Assembly (NCBI GenBank): GCA_004362315.1 | Contig: SNWL01000003.1 | Coordinates: 620,001-684,000, forward strand | Source of the DNA: Mycobacterium sp. BK086 | GTDB taxonomy: Bacteria; Actinomycetota; Actinomycetes; Mycobacteriales; Mycobacteriaceae | Reading direction: 5' to 3' | Length of the DNA stretch: 64,000 nt | In this document: positions 1 through 9,835 of the stretch, piece by piece | How the letters are laid out: each line of letters opens with the position of its first letter | Numbering within the stretch: position 1 is the first letter of the stretch | The notes under the pieces: model-generated | Database searches by the model: none | What the model was told of the DNA's origin: nothing | What the model saw: only the letters and a program-made list of their open reading frames with translations | Program-made: the position numbers and the translations under genes

Positions 1-294
1 GCAGTCCGTGCAGATCATCACGCCGTTCTTGTCGCTGGCCAGCCGGCTGCGGTGGTGTACCAGGAAGCAACTCGAGCAGGTGAACTCGTCGGCCTGTTTC
101 GGGACCACCCGCACCGAGAGCTCCTCGCCGGACAAATCGGCGCCGGGCAGCTCGAAATTCTCTGCGGAATCAGTTTCGTCGACATCGACCACCGCGGACT
201 GCGCCTCATTGCGCCGTGCCTTCAGTTCCTCGAGCGAGTCCTCGGACACCTCATCGGTCTCAGTGCGCCGTGGGGCGTCGTAATCGGTAGCCAT
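1..294 (-). CDS. DUF4193 family zinc-ribbon protein (Rv2699c-like), 3' end cut by the window
   Basis: The ATG is at 294-292, preceded by a strong GGAGGGG ribosome site, and 98 codons are present before the window ends. The family is about 100 residues, so only the last one or two codons are missing. The N-terminal half is acidic and charged; the C-terminal half carries two cysteine pairs (TCSSC near residue 73 and ICTDC at the edge), which suggests one bound zinc. The biochemical function is unknown. It diverges from cei, and a perfect CRP-type palindrome lies between the two genes. Family assignment is by sequence recognition. Confidence 0.85.
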   Translation of the reverse strand, partial: MATDYDAPRRTETDEVSEDSLEELKARRNEAQSAVVDVDETDSAENFELPGADLSGEELSVRVVPKQADEFTCSSCFLVHHRSRLASDKNGVMICTDC

Positions 295-381
295 TCTTGT
301 CCCCTCCAAACCTCAGCATGGCTTTGTATCAGCGTCGAACGGATCCGCCAAACGATTCGTGCCCAGATCACCCAGATCCAC

Positions 382-399
382 GTGTGATTTACGTCACAC
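382..399. promoter_or_regulatory. CRP-type operator (TGTGA-N6-TCACA)
   Basis: The sequence is GTGTGA-TTTACG-TCACAC, a perfect 6+6 inverted repeat. It matches the TGTGA-N6-TCACA site bound by mycobacterial cAMP receptor proteins (Rv3676 family). It is centred about 72 bases before the cei start and about 96 bases from the DUF4193 start, so it could serve either divergent gene. Binding is inferred from the motif alone. Confidence 0.7.
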
Positions 400-450
400 A
401 GATTGATCTGGTTCAACGGGCGTGTTCCACAGACACCCAGCGGGTGGCTC

Positions 451-456
451 TAGAGT
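451..456 (+). promoter_or_regulatory. -10 element of cei (leaderless)
   Basis: TAGAGT fits the mycobacterial TANNNT -10 element. It lies six bases before the GTG start and no ribosome site is visible, the usual geometry of a leaderless transcript starting at the first codon. No clear -35 element is seen. Confidence 0.5.
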
Positions 457-462
457 GCATCC

Positions 463-1113
463 GTGGTCGCTCAAATCACGGAGGGCACGGCCTTCGACAA
501 GCACGGTCGTCCGTTCCGTCGGCGCAACTACCTGCCCGGACTCATCGCCCTCGGCGTGATGTTCGCGATCACCGCCGTGGTCTGGGGATTCGTGCTCACC
601 CGCCCGGTCGACGTGCGGGAAGCCGCGGCCTGCAACCCACCGCCGCCGGCCGCCGATCCGGGCGCTCCCACGCTCGGCGAGCAGGTGTCGCACGCCTCGA
701 TGCTCGATGTGGCGCCGGCCAAGCTCGTCGACACCAAGATCCGGGTGCTCAACGCCAGCGGCCAGGGCGGGCAGGCCGGTGAGGTCGCAGGCGCACTGCG
801 GGATCTCGGCTTCGCCCAGCCCACCGCTGCCAACGATCCGATCTACGCAGCCACCCGGCTGACCTGTCAGGGCCAGATCCGGTTCGGCTCGAGCGGGAAG
901 GCAGGCGCCGCGGCCGTCTGGCTGGTGGCGCCGTGCGTGGAGCTGTTCCAGGACGATCGCAAGGACGATTCGGTGGACCTGTCGATCGGCACCGACTTCA
1001 CCACGCTGGCCCACAGCGACGACATCGACGCCGTCCTGGCCGGCCTGCGCCCGGACGCCACCGAGCCCGCCGACTCGGCGCTGGTGACCAAGATCCACAA
1101 CGGCACCTGCTAG
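463..1113 (+). CDS. cei: Cell envelope integrity protein Cei (LytR_C domain)
   Basis: This 216-residue protein has the same length I recall for Rv2700. It has a short basic cytoplasmic start, one membrane segment at about residues 27-46 (LIALGVMFAITAVVWGFVL), and an exported part that forms a LytR C-terminal domain, including the stretch KIRVLNASGQGG. In M. tuberculosis, Cei is linked to envelope integrity and virulence; its molecular role is unsettled. The GTG start is supported by a -10 element six bases upstream. Its TAG stop interlocks with the TAG of suhB in a CTAG palindrome, so the two convergent genes share three bases of their stops. Confidence 0.88.
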   Translation: MVAQITEGTAFDKHGRPFRRRNYLPGLIALGVMFAITAVVWGFVLTRPVDVREAAACNPPPPAADPGAPTLGEQVSHASMLDVAPAKLVDTKIRVLNASGQGGQAGEVAGALRDLGFAQPTAANDPIYAATRLTCQGQIRFGSSGKAGAAAVWLVAPCVELFQDDRKDDSVDLSIGTDFTTLAHSDDIDAVLAGLRPDATEPADSALVTKIHNGTC

Positions 1114-1955
1114 AGCGACCGCAATCCCCCGGCCCGATCCAGCGCGTCGGTGAGCGCGGCCGCGACGCCCGGCGCGGCGGCCACCAGCAGTGCCCCCTCC
1201 TCGTCGGCCGAGGGCAGCACCACGCGCGCGCCCGCCTCGGTCGCGATCAGCGCCCCGGCCGCCCAGTCCCAGATGTGCAGACCGTGCTCGTAATGCGCGT
1301 CGAGGCGCCCCGCGGCCACCAGGCACAGATCCAGCGAGGCCGAGCCGATCCGCCGGATGTCCCGGATCTGCGGCAGCAGCCGGGCCAGGATCTGCGACTG
1401 TTCGGCGCGCCGCTGCGGCGCGTAGCCGAATCCGGTGCCCACCAACGCCATCGACAGCTCGGTCACCGCGCTGCAACGCAGCGGCCGGCGCTGCCCGTCG
1501 CTGTGCACCTGCGCGCCCTGACCCGTCGCGGCCGAGTACACGTCGCCGCTGACCACATCGACCACCGCACCGGCCACCGACTCACCGCCGATCTGCGCGC
1601 CGATCGAAATCCCGTATGCCGGAATGCCGTAGACGAAGTTGACCGTGCCGTCGATCGGGTCGATCACCCAGCAGACACCCGCGTCGTTCCCGCCCGCCGG
1701 ACCGCCACCCTCCTCGCCGAGGATCACGTCGTCGGGCCGCAGTACGGCCAGCCGATCCCGCAGCAGCAGTTCGGTTTCGGTGTCCACGATGGTCACCGGA
1801 TCGGTCGGCGTGCTCTTGGATTGAACAGAATCCTTGCCGACGGCGTCGCGCCCGTCGGTAAGGATCTCCGCCCGCCGGCGGCGGACGAATGCGGCGGCTT
1901 CGGCGGCCAACTGCTCGGCCACCGTCCGTAATTGCTCAGGCCGGTTGTCGGTCAC
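1110..1955 (-). CDS. suhB: Inositol-1-monophosphatase SuhB
   Basis: A 281-residue Mg-dependent phosphatase that hydrolyses inositol-1-phosphate to myo-inositol, feeding phosphatidylinositol, PIM, LAM and mycothiol synthesis. Family motifs are visible: DPVTIVDTETE and ILGEEGG near the N-terminus, the metal site WVIDPIDGTVNFVYGIP in the middle, and HIWDWAAGALIATEAGA near residue 225. The start is GTG at 1955, and the length is close to M. tuberculosis SuhB. It diverges from ppgK; the first bases of its coding region lie within the ppgK leader. Confidence 0.92.
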   Translation of the reverse strand: MTDNRPEQLRTVAEQLAAEAAAFVRRRRAEILTDGRDAVGKDSVQSKSTPTDPVTIVDTETELLLRDRLAVLRPDDVILGEEGGGPAGGNDAGVCWVIDPIDGTVNFVYGIPAYGISIGAQIGGESVAGAVVDVVSGDVYSAATGQGAQVHSDGQRRPLRCSAVTELSMALVGTGFGYAPQRRAEQSQILARLLPQIRDIRRIGSASLDLCLVAAGRLDAHYEHGLHIWDWAAGALIATEAGARVVLPSADEEGALLVAAAPGVAAALTDALDRAGGLRSL

Positions 1956-2036
1956 CGGCCTATCGCAGCACAGAGGGGCGCGCAGCCACTAGTGTGGGCA
2001 ATCGCGCAGAACGCCCGCCTCGCCGAGGAGCAGCCC

Positions 2037-2816
2037 ATGCCAGAGACCGAGTCCCCCAGCCCTGGACAGAATCGCGGCTTCGGGGTCGACGTGGGCGGCA
2101 GCGGGGTCAAGGGCGGCATCGTCGACCTGGACACCGGGCAGCTCATCGGGGATCGCTTCAAATTGCTCACACCCCAGCCGTCGACGCCCGACGCCGTCGC
2201 CAAGACCGTCGCCGAGGTGGTGCGGCACTTCGACTGGACCGGCCCCCTGGGCGTCACGTATCCGGGCGTGGTGGTCAACGGCGTCGTGCAGACCGCTGCC
2301 AACGTCGACAAGGGCTGGATCGGCACCAACGCCGCCGAGATCATCAGCGGCGCGCTCGGCGGCCAGCATGTCACCGTCCTCAACGACGCCGACGCCGCCG
2401 GCCTGGCCGAGCAGCGTCACGGCGCCGGACGCAACAAGAGCGGCGTTGTCGTGCTGCTGACGTTCGGCACCGGAATCGGCTCGGCCGTGATTCACAACGG
2501 CCAATTGCTGCCCAACACCGAGTTCGGCCACCTCGAGGTGGGCGGCAAAGAGGCCGAGCACCGCGCCGCCTCCTCGGTGAAGGAGCGCAAGGACTGGAGC
2601 TACGAGCGGTGGAGCGAGGAAGTCACGAAAGTGCTGGTCAGCATCGAGAATGCGATCTGGCCGGACCTGTTCATCGCCGGCGGCGGCATCAGCCGCAAGG
2701 CCGACAAGTGGATTCCGCTACTGAAAAACCGCACTCCGGTGGTCGCCGCGGAATTGCTGAACGAGGCGGGCATCGTCGGCGCGGCGATGGCGGCTCAAGC
2801 CGACGTCACACGCTGA
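2037..2816 (+). CDS. ppgK: Polyphosphate glucokinase
   Basis: A 259-residue ROK-type kinase that phosphorylates glucose using polyphosphate or ATP. The N-terminal phosphate motif GFGVDVGGSGVKGGIVDLD, the central LNDADAAGLAE and the glycine-rich LTFGTGIGSAVI are all present; the HLEVGGKEAE stretch is typical of the polyphosphate-using branch. I chose ATG 2037 because GAGGAG lies six bases upstream and the protein then begins MPETESP, giving the family length. The reading frame is open upstream to 1932, but that part overlaps suhB and is not conserved-looking. Confidence 0.92.
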   Translation: MPETESPSPGQNRGFGVDVGGSGVKGGIVDLDTGQLIGDRFKLLTPQPSTPDAVAKTVAEVVRHFDWTGPLGVTYPGVVVNGVVQTAANVDKGWIGTNAAEIISGALGGQHVTVLNDADAAGLAEQRHGAGRNKSGVVVLLTFGTGIGSAVIHNGQLLPNTEFGHLEVGGKEAEHRAASSVKERKDWSYERWSEEVTKVLVSIENAIWPDLFIAGGGISRKADKWIPLLKNRTPVVAAELLNEAGIVGAAMAAQADVTR

Positions 2817-2854
2817 TTTTTCGCCGCTCGCGCGGTAGATGCTCGCACTGTCGT

Positions 2855-2860
2855 TACAAT
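2855..2860 (+). promoter_or_regulatory. Probable -10 of the sigA promoter
   Basis: TACAAT is a near-consensus SigA -10 hexamer in the 175-base gap before sigA. It would give a leader of about 125 bases. No good -35 is present at the expected distance, which is common in mycobacteria. Confidence 0.4.
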
Positions 2861-2991
2861 GGTCGACGGCGGCCGCCTACCGGATAGCGGCGAGTATCCG
2901 CAAACGAGATCCACGCCAACAGTCCTCATAGCCGACGCATTCGGTGGAGCCCCCGCGCCCACCGAAAGCCAGCACGACCGAAAGGGTGTAC

Positions 2992-4518
<1,527 letters not shown>

Positions 4519-4578
4519 GCCGAACCAATTCAGGCGCGCCCCCGCCGCTTTCAGTCGGCAGCACGAGCTGCCGGTTGC

Positions 4579-6030
4579 GTGGTGCTGACTCTGGTCGCAG
4601 CGTGCTCCCACGACGCCGGGCCGAACGCCTCGGTTGGTGAGCAGGTCCGCGTGGTGCCGGTACCGACTGCACCGGTCCGGCCGGTCGGCCCGCCGACACC
4701 GGACATCGCCGCGGTGTCGAAGATCATGACCGACGCCATCGCCGCGAACCGTCTCCCCGGCGCGGTGGTGGTCGTCGGTCACAGCGGCACGGTCGTCTTC
4801 CGCAGGGCCTTCGGGGTTCGCAAGCTCGCCGGCGAGCGGGGCCTCGACGGATTGCCCGCGCCGGCCGAACCGATGACCGAGGACACGATCTTCGACCTGG
4901 CATCGCTGACGAAACCGATGGCCACCGCGACCGTGGTGATGCAGCTCTTCGAACAAGGCCGCGTGCGTCTCGACGACCCCGTGCAGGACTATCTGCCGGG
5001 TTTCAACACCGCGAACGATCCCAGGCGCGCCGAGGTGACCGTGCGGATGTTGCTCACCCACACCTCGGGCGAAACGGGCGACGTCGAACTCAAAGATCCG
5101 TGGGGATTGGCCGCCCCGGACCGCACCGAGGGCTTCCGCCGGGCGCTCACCACGCCGCTGGAATCTGCTCCTGGAGAGCAGTTCCGCTACTCCGACATCA
5201 ACTTCATCCTGCTCGGCGCGCTGATCGAACAGGTCACCGGCGAGCGGGAAGACGTCTACGTCGAACGAGAAGTGTTCGCGCCGCTGGGCATGACCGAAAC
5301 CCGCTACCTGCCGGTGGCCAAAGCGTGCGGTGCGCACGCGGTCACGGGCGCGGCGGTCCACTGGTCACCTACCGAATCAACCGAATGCACTGCTGGGCAA
5401 TGGGATACGAGCCTGCTACCCCGCATCGCACCCACCGCATGGGATGAGGAGAACCCCGGCGAGCAGAGCCGCAACCCCGATTTCGGCCACCTGCTGCGCG
5501 GCACGGTGCACGACACGACGGCACGCCGGATGGGCGGGGTCGCCGGGCATGCCGGGCTGTTCTCGACCGCCTCGGATGTCAGCATCTTCGCCCAGGCCCT
5601 GCTCGACAGGCTCGCGGGCCGGCCCAGTGCCTTTCCACTTCAGCAGTCCACCCTTGCCCTGATGACTTCTCCGCAACAGCCCGGGCACGGCGCGGGCCAG
5701 CTCGACGCAGCCAACGCTGCCGCCGCGCAGGGCCGCGATCCCGCCAACCCCCTGCTGGCCGAGCGTTATCCCGCGATCCGTGGACAGAACCTCCGCGGCT
5801 TCGGCTGGGACATCGACACCGGCCAGTCCACCACCCGTGGTGCGCTGTTCCCCATCGGAAGCTTCGGCCACACCGGGTTCACCGGCACCTCACTGTGGCT
5901 GGACCCACCCTCGGATACCTACGTGGTTCTGCTGTCCAACGCCGTCCACACCCGCGGCAGCGCGCCGATCTCGGCCCTGCGCGGTGAGGTGGCCACCGCC
6001 GTCGCGCAATCGCTGCGGCTCTACGGCTGA
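4579..6030 (+). CDS. Beta-lactamase-fold serine hydrolase, probable lipoprotein
   Basis: A class C beta-lactamase / penicillin-binding-protein-like hydrolase (PF00144 type), 483 residues. Visible catalytic signatures are SLTK (Ser109, Lys112), the tyrosine motif RYSD (Tyr204) and a C-terminal GHTGFTGT. Such proteins act as esterases, D-amino peptidases or beta-lactamases; the substrate cannot be told here. The start is uncertain. From GTG 4579 the lipobox LVAAC comes only nine residues in, too short for a lipoprotein signal. The frame is open back to the sigA stop and encodes an arginine-rich stretch that would complete a signal peptide, but it has no ATG, GTG or TTG. It is accessory to the sigA-sigB interval known from M. 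tuberculosis. Confidence 0.82.
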   Translation: MVLTLVAACSHDAGPNASVGEQVRVVPVPTAPVRPVGPPTPDIAAVSKIMTDAIAANRLPGAVVVVGHSGTVVFRRAFGVRKLAGERGLDGLPAPAEPMTEDTIFDLASLTKPMATATVVMQLFEQGRVRLDDPVQDYLPGFNTANDPRRAEVTVRMLLTHTSGETGDVELKDPWGLAAPDRTEGFRRALTTPLESAPGEQFRYSDINFILLGALIEQVTGEREDVYVEREVFAPLGMTETRYLPVAKACGAHAVTGAAVHWSPTESTECTAGQWDTSLLPRIAPTAWDEENPGEQSRNPDFGHLLRGTVHDTTARRMGGVAGHAGLFSTASDVSIFAQALLDRLAGRPSAFPLQQSTLALMTSPQQPGHGAGQLDAANAAAAQGRDPANPLLAERYPAIRGQNLRGFGWDIDTGQSTTRGALFPIGSFGHTGFTGTSLWLDPPSDTYVVLLSNAVHTRGSAPISALRGEVATAVAQSLRLYG

Positions 6031-6167
6031 GCACGCGTCGCGCGTAGCGACTCTGACCCGGCGCCATCCGATCTTCTGCCGATCGCAAATATGGGCCTGT
6101 CGTCGTTGCTGCCGTGCCATGATCGGGCTGATCAGCTCACCCGGAGCTCCCCGGCCGAAGGGTTGCC

Positions 6168-7655
6168 ATGTCTATACCCAGTGCTTGCCGACTCGGCTCC
6201 CCAACTCTGATGGCGACCGTATCGCTCGCCGCCGGAACAGCATTCGCGAGTGCGGGTCTGCTCTTGGCCACCGCAGGCACCGCTTCGGCGGCACCCGCCG
6301 AGGCATCCTCGCCCAGCGGTCTGCAGTGCTTGATGACCAGCACGGGATGTAGCGCGAGCGGCCCGGTGCGGGCCAGTTCATCGGCCGCCTCCCCTACCGC
6401 GCTGGTCGCTGCCGTCAGCGATGTCTCCGTGCGCGACGTTCCGATCATCGGCATCTTCATCGGCAATGGCGCCGACGCCCAGCCCGGTTGTGTCGGCAGC
6501 GCCTGCAACGGCGGCAACGCCGGACTGCTGTTCGGCAACGGCGGTAACGGCCTGGACGGCGGCAACGGCGGCGCGGGCGGCCTGTTCTTCGGCCGCGGCG
6601 GGAACGGCGGAGCCGGTGTCACCGGCACCTCAGCCACACTTCCCGGGGACGACGGCGGGCACGGCGGCAACGGCGGCAGCGGCGGCGCGGGCGGCTTCTT
6701 CTTCGGCCGCGGCGGCGACGGCGGCGCCGGCGGCGTAGGTGGAGGCGGCGGAAACGGAGCTTCCGACTCCCCGACATTCGGCGGCAGCGGCGGCCAGGGT
6801 GGCAATGGCGGAGACGGCGGAGCAGGCGGACGAGGAGGATTCTTCGGCCTGTTCGGCCTTGACGGCTCCACCGGCAGCGGCGGCGACGGCGGGACCGGCG
6901 GCGCCGGTGGCGGCACCTTCACGACGCAATTCGCCGGTGCCGGCGGAAACGGCGGCAACGGCGGCAACGGCGGCCAACTCGGCGGCACGGGCGGCACCGG
7001 CGGGGCCGGTGGCGTCGGCGAAACCGGCGGCGACGGCGGCAATGGCGGTCAGGGCGGCAGCGGCGGCACGGGCGGCGCAGGTGGCACCGGTGGCGCGGGC
7101 GGCCTGGCCTCCGAGGGCAACGGCGGACCTGCGGGCAATGGCGGTCAGGGCGGCACCGGCACCCAGACCGGTGGCGCCGGCGGAAACGGCGGTTACGGCG
7201 GCACGGGCGGTCCCGGCGGCAACGGCTTCGACGGCGGCGCGGGCGGAGCCGGCGGCACCGGCGGCCAGGGTGGCACCGGCGCCACCGGTGGCGCCGGAGG
7301 GACGGGCGGCACCGGCGGCTTCGGCGGCGTGAACTTCGACTTCGGACAGACCAACACCGCCGGTGCCGGCGGCACCGGGGGCGGGGGCGGCGCCGGCGGT
7401 CTGGGAACCGTGAAGTCCGGCGGGCGCGGCGGTGCCGGCGGCACGGGCGGCTTCGGCGGTAACGCCGAAAACGGCCAGACGAACACCGGCGGTGCCGGTG
7501 GGTCTGGTGGCGCAGGCGGCCAAGGCGGTTCCGGCGCCAACGGGGCCAACCCGGGCGGCACCGGGGGTACCGGTGGCACGGGCCAATCCCAATCCGGCGG
7601 CGTCGGCGGGAAGGGCGGCTCGGGCGGCGGGGGTGGCACGGGCGGCGCCGGCTGA
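6168..7655 (+). CDS. PGRS-type glycine-rich exported protein without a PE domain
   Basis: A 495-residue protein whose C-terminal 370 residues are GGxGG / GGA repeats like the PGRS region of PE_PGRS proteins, including the phrases [18 protein letters not shown] and GTGGAGG. It lacks the roughly 100-residue PE domain. Instead it starts with a Sec-type signal peptide (hydrophobic [20 protein letters not shown], then TASAAP as a plausible cleavage site) and a linker with two cysteine pairs ([14 protein letters not shown]). The start ATG 6168 has GAAGG upstream. Export to the envelope is expected; function is unknown. Related PGRS proteins without PE occur in fast growers. The repeats may be length-variable. 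Confidence 0.8.
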   Translation: MSIPSACRLGSPTLMATVSLAAGTAFASAGLLLATAGTASAAPAEASSPSGLQCLMTSTGCSASGPVRASSSAASPTALVAAVSDVSVRDVPIIGIFIGNGADAQPGCVGSACNGGNAGLLFGNGGNGLDGGNGGAGGLFFGRGGNGGAGVTGTSATLPGDDGGHGGNGGSGGAGGFFFGRGGDGGAGGVGGGGGNGASDSPTFGGSGGQGGNGGDGGAGGRGGFFGLFGLDGSTGSGGDGGTGGAGGGTFTTQFAGAGGNGGNGGNGGQLGGTGGTGGAGGVGETGGDGGNGGQGGSGGTGGAGGTGGAGGLASEGNGGPAGNGGQGGTGTQTGGAGGNGGYGGTGGPGGNGFDGGAGGAGGTGGQGGTGATGGAGGTGGTGGFGGVNFDFGQTNTAGAGGTGGGGGAGGLGTVKSGGRGGAGGTGGFGGNAENGQTNTGGAGGSGGAGGQGGSGANGANPGGTGGTGGTGQSQSGGVGGKGGSGGGGGTGGAG

Positions 7656-7706
7656 ACAGCAGTCACCATGCGCGAAACTCAGGTGCGCGGGCAGGCCGCA
7701 CCGCCT

Positions 7707-7712
7707 TACGCT
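7707..7712 (+). promoter_or_regulatory. -10 element of the RidA-like gene (leaderless)
   Basis: TACGCT (TANNNT) ends seven bases before the GTG start at 7720, and there is no ribosome site. This supports a leaderless transcript and the chosen start. Confidence 0.45.
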
Positions 7713-7719
7713 GACCGGC

Positions 7720-8097
7720 GTGGCCGATCGGGTGAAGCTGTCCTCTGACTCCGTCTACGAGCCCGAGGTCGGGTACTCACGAGCGGTGCGCACCGGGCCG
7801 TTCATCGCCGTCTCCGGCACTACGGCGGAGGGCGCGGACATCGCCGAGCAGACCCGAAATGCGTTGCAGCGCATCGAGAAAGCGCTGTCCGAGCTGGGGG
7901 CGGGACTATCCGATGTGATCCGCACCCGGATCTTCGTCACCGACATCTCCCGCTGGCGGGAGGTGGGCGCCGTCCACGCGGAGTTCTTCGGCGCGATCCG
8001 CCCGGCCGCCACCATGGTCGCGGTCGCCGCCCTCATCGAGCCGGGTCTGCTGGTCGAGATCGAGGCTGACGCTTACGTCGAGGCCTCGAACGGCTGA
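7720..8097 (+). CDS. RidA family protein (Rv2704-like)
   Basis: A 125-residue member of the RidA/YjgF/YER057c family, small trimeric proteins that hydrolyse reactive enamines and imines or bind related metabolites. Conserved features include GYSRAVRTGPFIAVSGTTA near the start, the ALSELGAGLSDVIRTRIFVTD stretch (first 20 residues at about 48) and RPAATMVAVAALIEPGLLVE, where the substrate-binding arginine of the family is the usual one before the C-terminal strand. I placed the start at GTG 7720 on family length and the leaderless -10; the frame is open far upstream because it overlaps the PGRS gene in another frame. It converges on the DUF952 gene with a 25-base overlap. Confidence 0.85.
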   Translation: MADRVKLSSDSVYEPEVGYSRAVRTGPFIAVSGTTAEGADIAEQTRNALQRIEKALSELGAGLSDVIRTRIFVTDISRWREVGAVHAEFFGAIRPAATMVAVAALIEPGLLVEIEADAYVEASNG

Positions 8098-8438
8098 AAC
8101 CGGCCGTCCGGTCCTGGCTCGTACGGGGTGACGTTCGTCACGGCGTCCGTGGGCAGCCGGCCGTAGAGGTGCGGGAACCTCATCGACGTGGGATCCGTTG
8201 GCACTCCGGGTTCCCATCGCACGGGCGCGTCGAGTCCATGCGGGTCGATGTGCAGGAGTACCAGGTCGGTGCGGCCGGCGTAGAGCCGGTTGGCGGGCAG
8301 GTGCACCTGCTCACGCGTCGACAGGTGGATGAACCCGACTTCGCTCAGCGACGCGGGGCAAAGTTCGCCGACGGCCTTGGCGGCGAGCCAGTCCCGCTGT
8401 CCGCACAGGTGGAGTAAGAATTCCGGAATCGGGTACAT
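8073..8438 (-). CDS. DUF952 family protein (Rv2705c-like)
   Basis: A 121-residue DUF952 protein. The family signature is clear: GFIHLSTREQVHLPANRLY, DLVLLHIDPHGLD, VRWEPG, and the C-terminal FPHLYGRLPTDAV. DUF952 proteins are cytosolic, small and often described as glutathione S-transferase-like in databases without proof; the true activity is unknown. I chose ATG 8438 because the domain begins at once (MYPIPEFLLHLC); the frame is open to 8582. It overlaps the RidA-like gene tail-to-tail. Confidence 0.8.
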   Translation of the reverse strand: MYPIPEFLLHLCGQRDWLAAKAVGELCPASLSEVGFIHLSTREQVHLPANRLYAGRTDLVLLHIDPHGLDAPVRWEPGVPTDPTSMRFPHLYGRLPTDAVTNVTPYEPGPDGRFQPFEAST

Positions 8439-8599
8439 ACGACCACACTGCACCACCCGCAACACGACAGGGCGTGAGACACGACACAGCGTTAAACCCC
8501 CGGGGAACAAGGCCGAAACACAGAACGTCTGAGACAGTGGAGATACGTGACGGTGGCACCGAATCACCGAAGCGCTGAGCACCTTACGGAGGAGCCCAA

Positions 8600-8791
8600 A
8601 TGAACGCGACCCTGACCAGTCCGGAATTGACCAAGGCTGATCGCTGCGACCGCTGTGGTGCGGCTGCCCGGGTCCGCGCGAAGCTCCCCTCTGGCGCCGA
8701 ACTCCTGTTCTGCCAGCACCACGCGAACGAGCACCAGGCCAAGCTCATCGAGCTGGCCGCGGTGATCCAAGTCTCCGCGTCGGAGGCCTAG
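8600..8791 (+). CDS. Small actinobacterial zinc-ribbon-like protein (DUF7455 type)
   Basis: A 63-residue cytosolic protein with a CDRCG pair near residue 17 and a second metal-type set FCQHHANEH near residue 39, consistent with one bound zinc. Very similar small proteins occur throughout actinobacteria, where they are listed as DUF7455. The start ATG is supported by a strong GGAGGAG eight bases before it. No function is known. An ECF-like promoter (GGAAC-N18-GTC) sits about 70 bases upstream, but its -10 deviates by one base. Confidence 0.75.
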   Translation: MNATLTSPELTKADRCDRCGAAARVRAKLPSGAELLFCQHHANEHQAKLIELAAVIQVSASEA

Positions 8792-8851
8792 CCGCAACTC
8801 ACGGCCGCGTCGCTGGGCAGGACCGCTGTCGTCAGGAATGCTGGACTGGTC

Positions 8852-9835
8852 ATGACTGACCAAGCCGCCAAGCCGTCTCGCCATCACATATGGCGGATCT
8901 CCAAACGGACATTGTCCAAGAGTTGGGACGACTCGATTTTCTCCGAGTCGGCCCAGGCGGGTTTCTGGTCGGTGCTGTCGCTTCCCCCGTTGCTGCTGGG
9001 GATGCTGGGCAGCCTCGCCTACATCGCTCCGCTGTTCGGCCCGGACACGCTGCCCACCATCGAGAACCAGCTGATCAACTTCGCCAACAGCTTCTTCTCG
9101 AAGAACGTCGTCAACGAGATCATCGAGCCGACCGTCCACGACATCGTGCAGGGCGCGCGCGGCGAGGTGGTCTCGCTGGGCTTCGTGATCAGCCTGTGGG
9201 CCGGCTCGTCGGCCATTTCGGCGTTCGTCGACTCGGTGGTCGAGGCCCACGACCAGACACCGCTGCGCCATCCGGTGCGGCAGCGATTCTTCGCGCTGGG
9301 GCTCTACGTGGTGATGCTGGTGTTCGTGATCGCCGCGGCGCCGTTCGTGGCGCTGGGTCCCCGCAAGATCTCGTCGTACCTGCCGGACAGCTGGGACAAC
9401 GTCCTGCAGTACGGCTACTACCCCACCCTGGCGCTGGCCCTGGTGCTGGCGGTGACGATCCTCTACCGGGTGTCGCTGCCCAAGCCGCTGCCCACGCATC
9501 GCCTGGTGTGGGGCGCGCTCCTCGCGACGACGGTGTTCGCGGTCGCCACGTCCGGCCTGCGGTTCTACCTGACCTGGATCACCAGCACCGGTTACACGTA
9601 CGGCGCGCTGGCGACGCCGATCGCGTTCCTGCTGTTCGCGTTCTTCCTCGGCTTCGCGATCATGATCGGCGCCGAGCTCAATGCCGCGATCGAAGAGGAG
9701 TGGCCGGCCCCGACTCCGCACGCCGAGCACGTGCGACGGTGGTTGCGGCACAAGGCGAAGTCCTTGGGCGACAAGGACGTCGAGGACGAAACGGTGCCCC
9801 AGCCCGACGAGCAGGCGCCGGTCAGCCCTTCTTGA
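8852..9835 (+). CDS. YihY/BrkB family inner-membrane protein (Rv2707-like)
   Basis: A 327-residue polytopic membrane protein of the YihY / virulence factor BrkB family. After a basic cytoplasmic N-terminus there are about six hydrophobic segments, for example SVLSLPPLLLGMLGSLAYI, FVISLWAGSSAISAFVDSVV, FALGLYVVMLVFVIAAAPFV and IAFLLFAFFLGFAIMIGAEL; the last ends in the family's GAELNA motif. The acidic C-terminal tail is cytoplasmic. The family's substrate is unknown; the older label of ribonuclease BN was an error. It overlaps the DUF3039 gene tail-to-tail by 14 bases. Confidence 0.88.
   Translation: MTDQAAKPSRHHIWRISKRTLSKSWDDSIFSESAQAGFWSVLSLPPLLLGMLGSLAYIAPLFGPDTLPTIENQLINFANSFFSKNVVNEIIEPTVHDIVQGARGEVVSLGFVISLWAGSSAISAFVDSVVEAHDQTPLRHPVRQRFFALGLYVVMLVFVIAAAPFVALGPRKISSYLPDSWDNVLQYGYYPTLALALVLAVTILYRVSLPKPLPTHRLVWGALLATTVFAVATSGLRFYLTWITSTGYTYGALATPIAFLLFAFFLGFAIMIGAELNAAIEEEWPAPTPHAEHVRRWLRHKAKSLGDKDVEDETVPQPDEQAPVSPS

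Noticed and set aside
6540-7650. Short repeats resembling a repeat array
   Set aside because: They are coding GGxGG repeats of the PGRS protein with irregular spacing, not a CRISPR.
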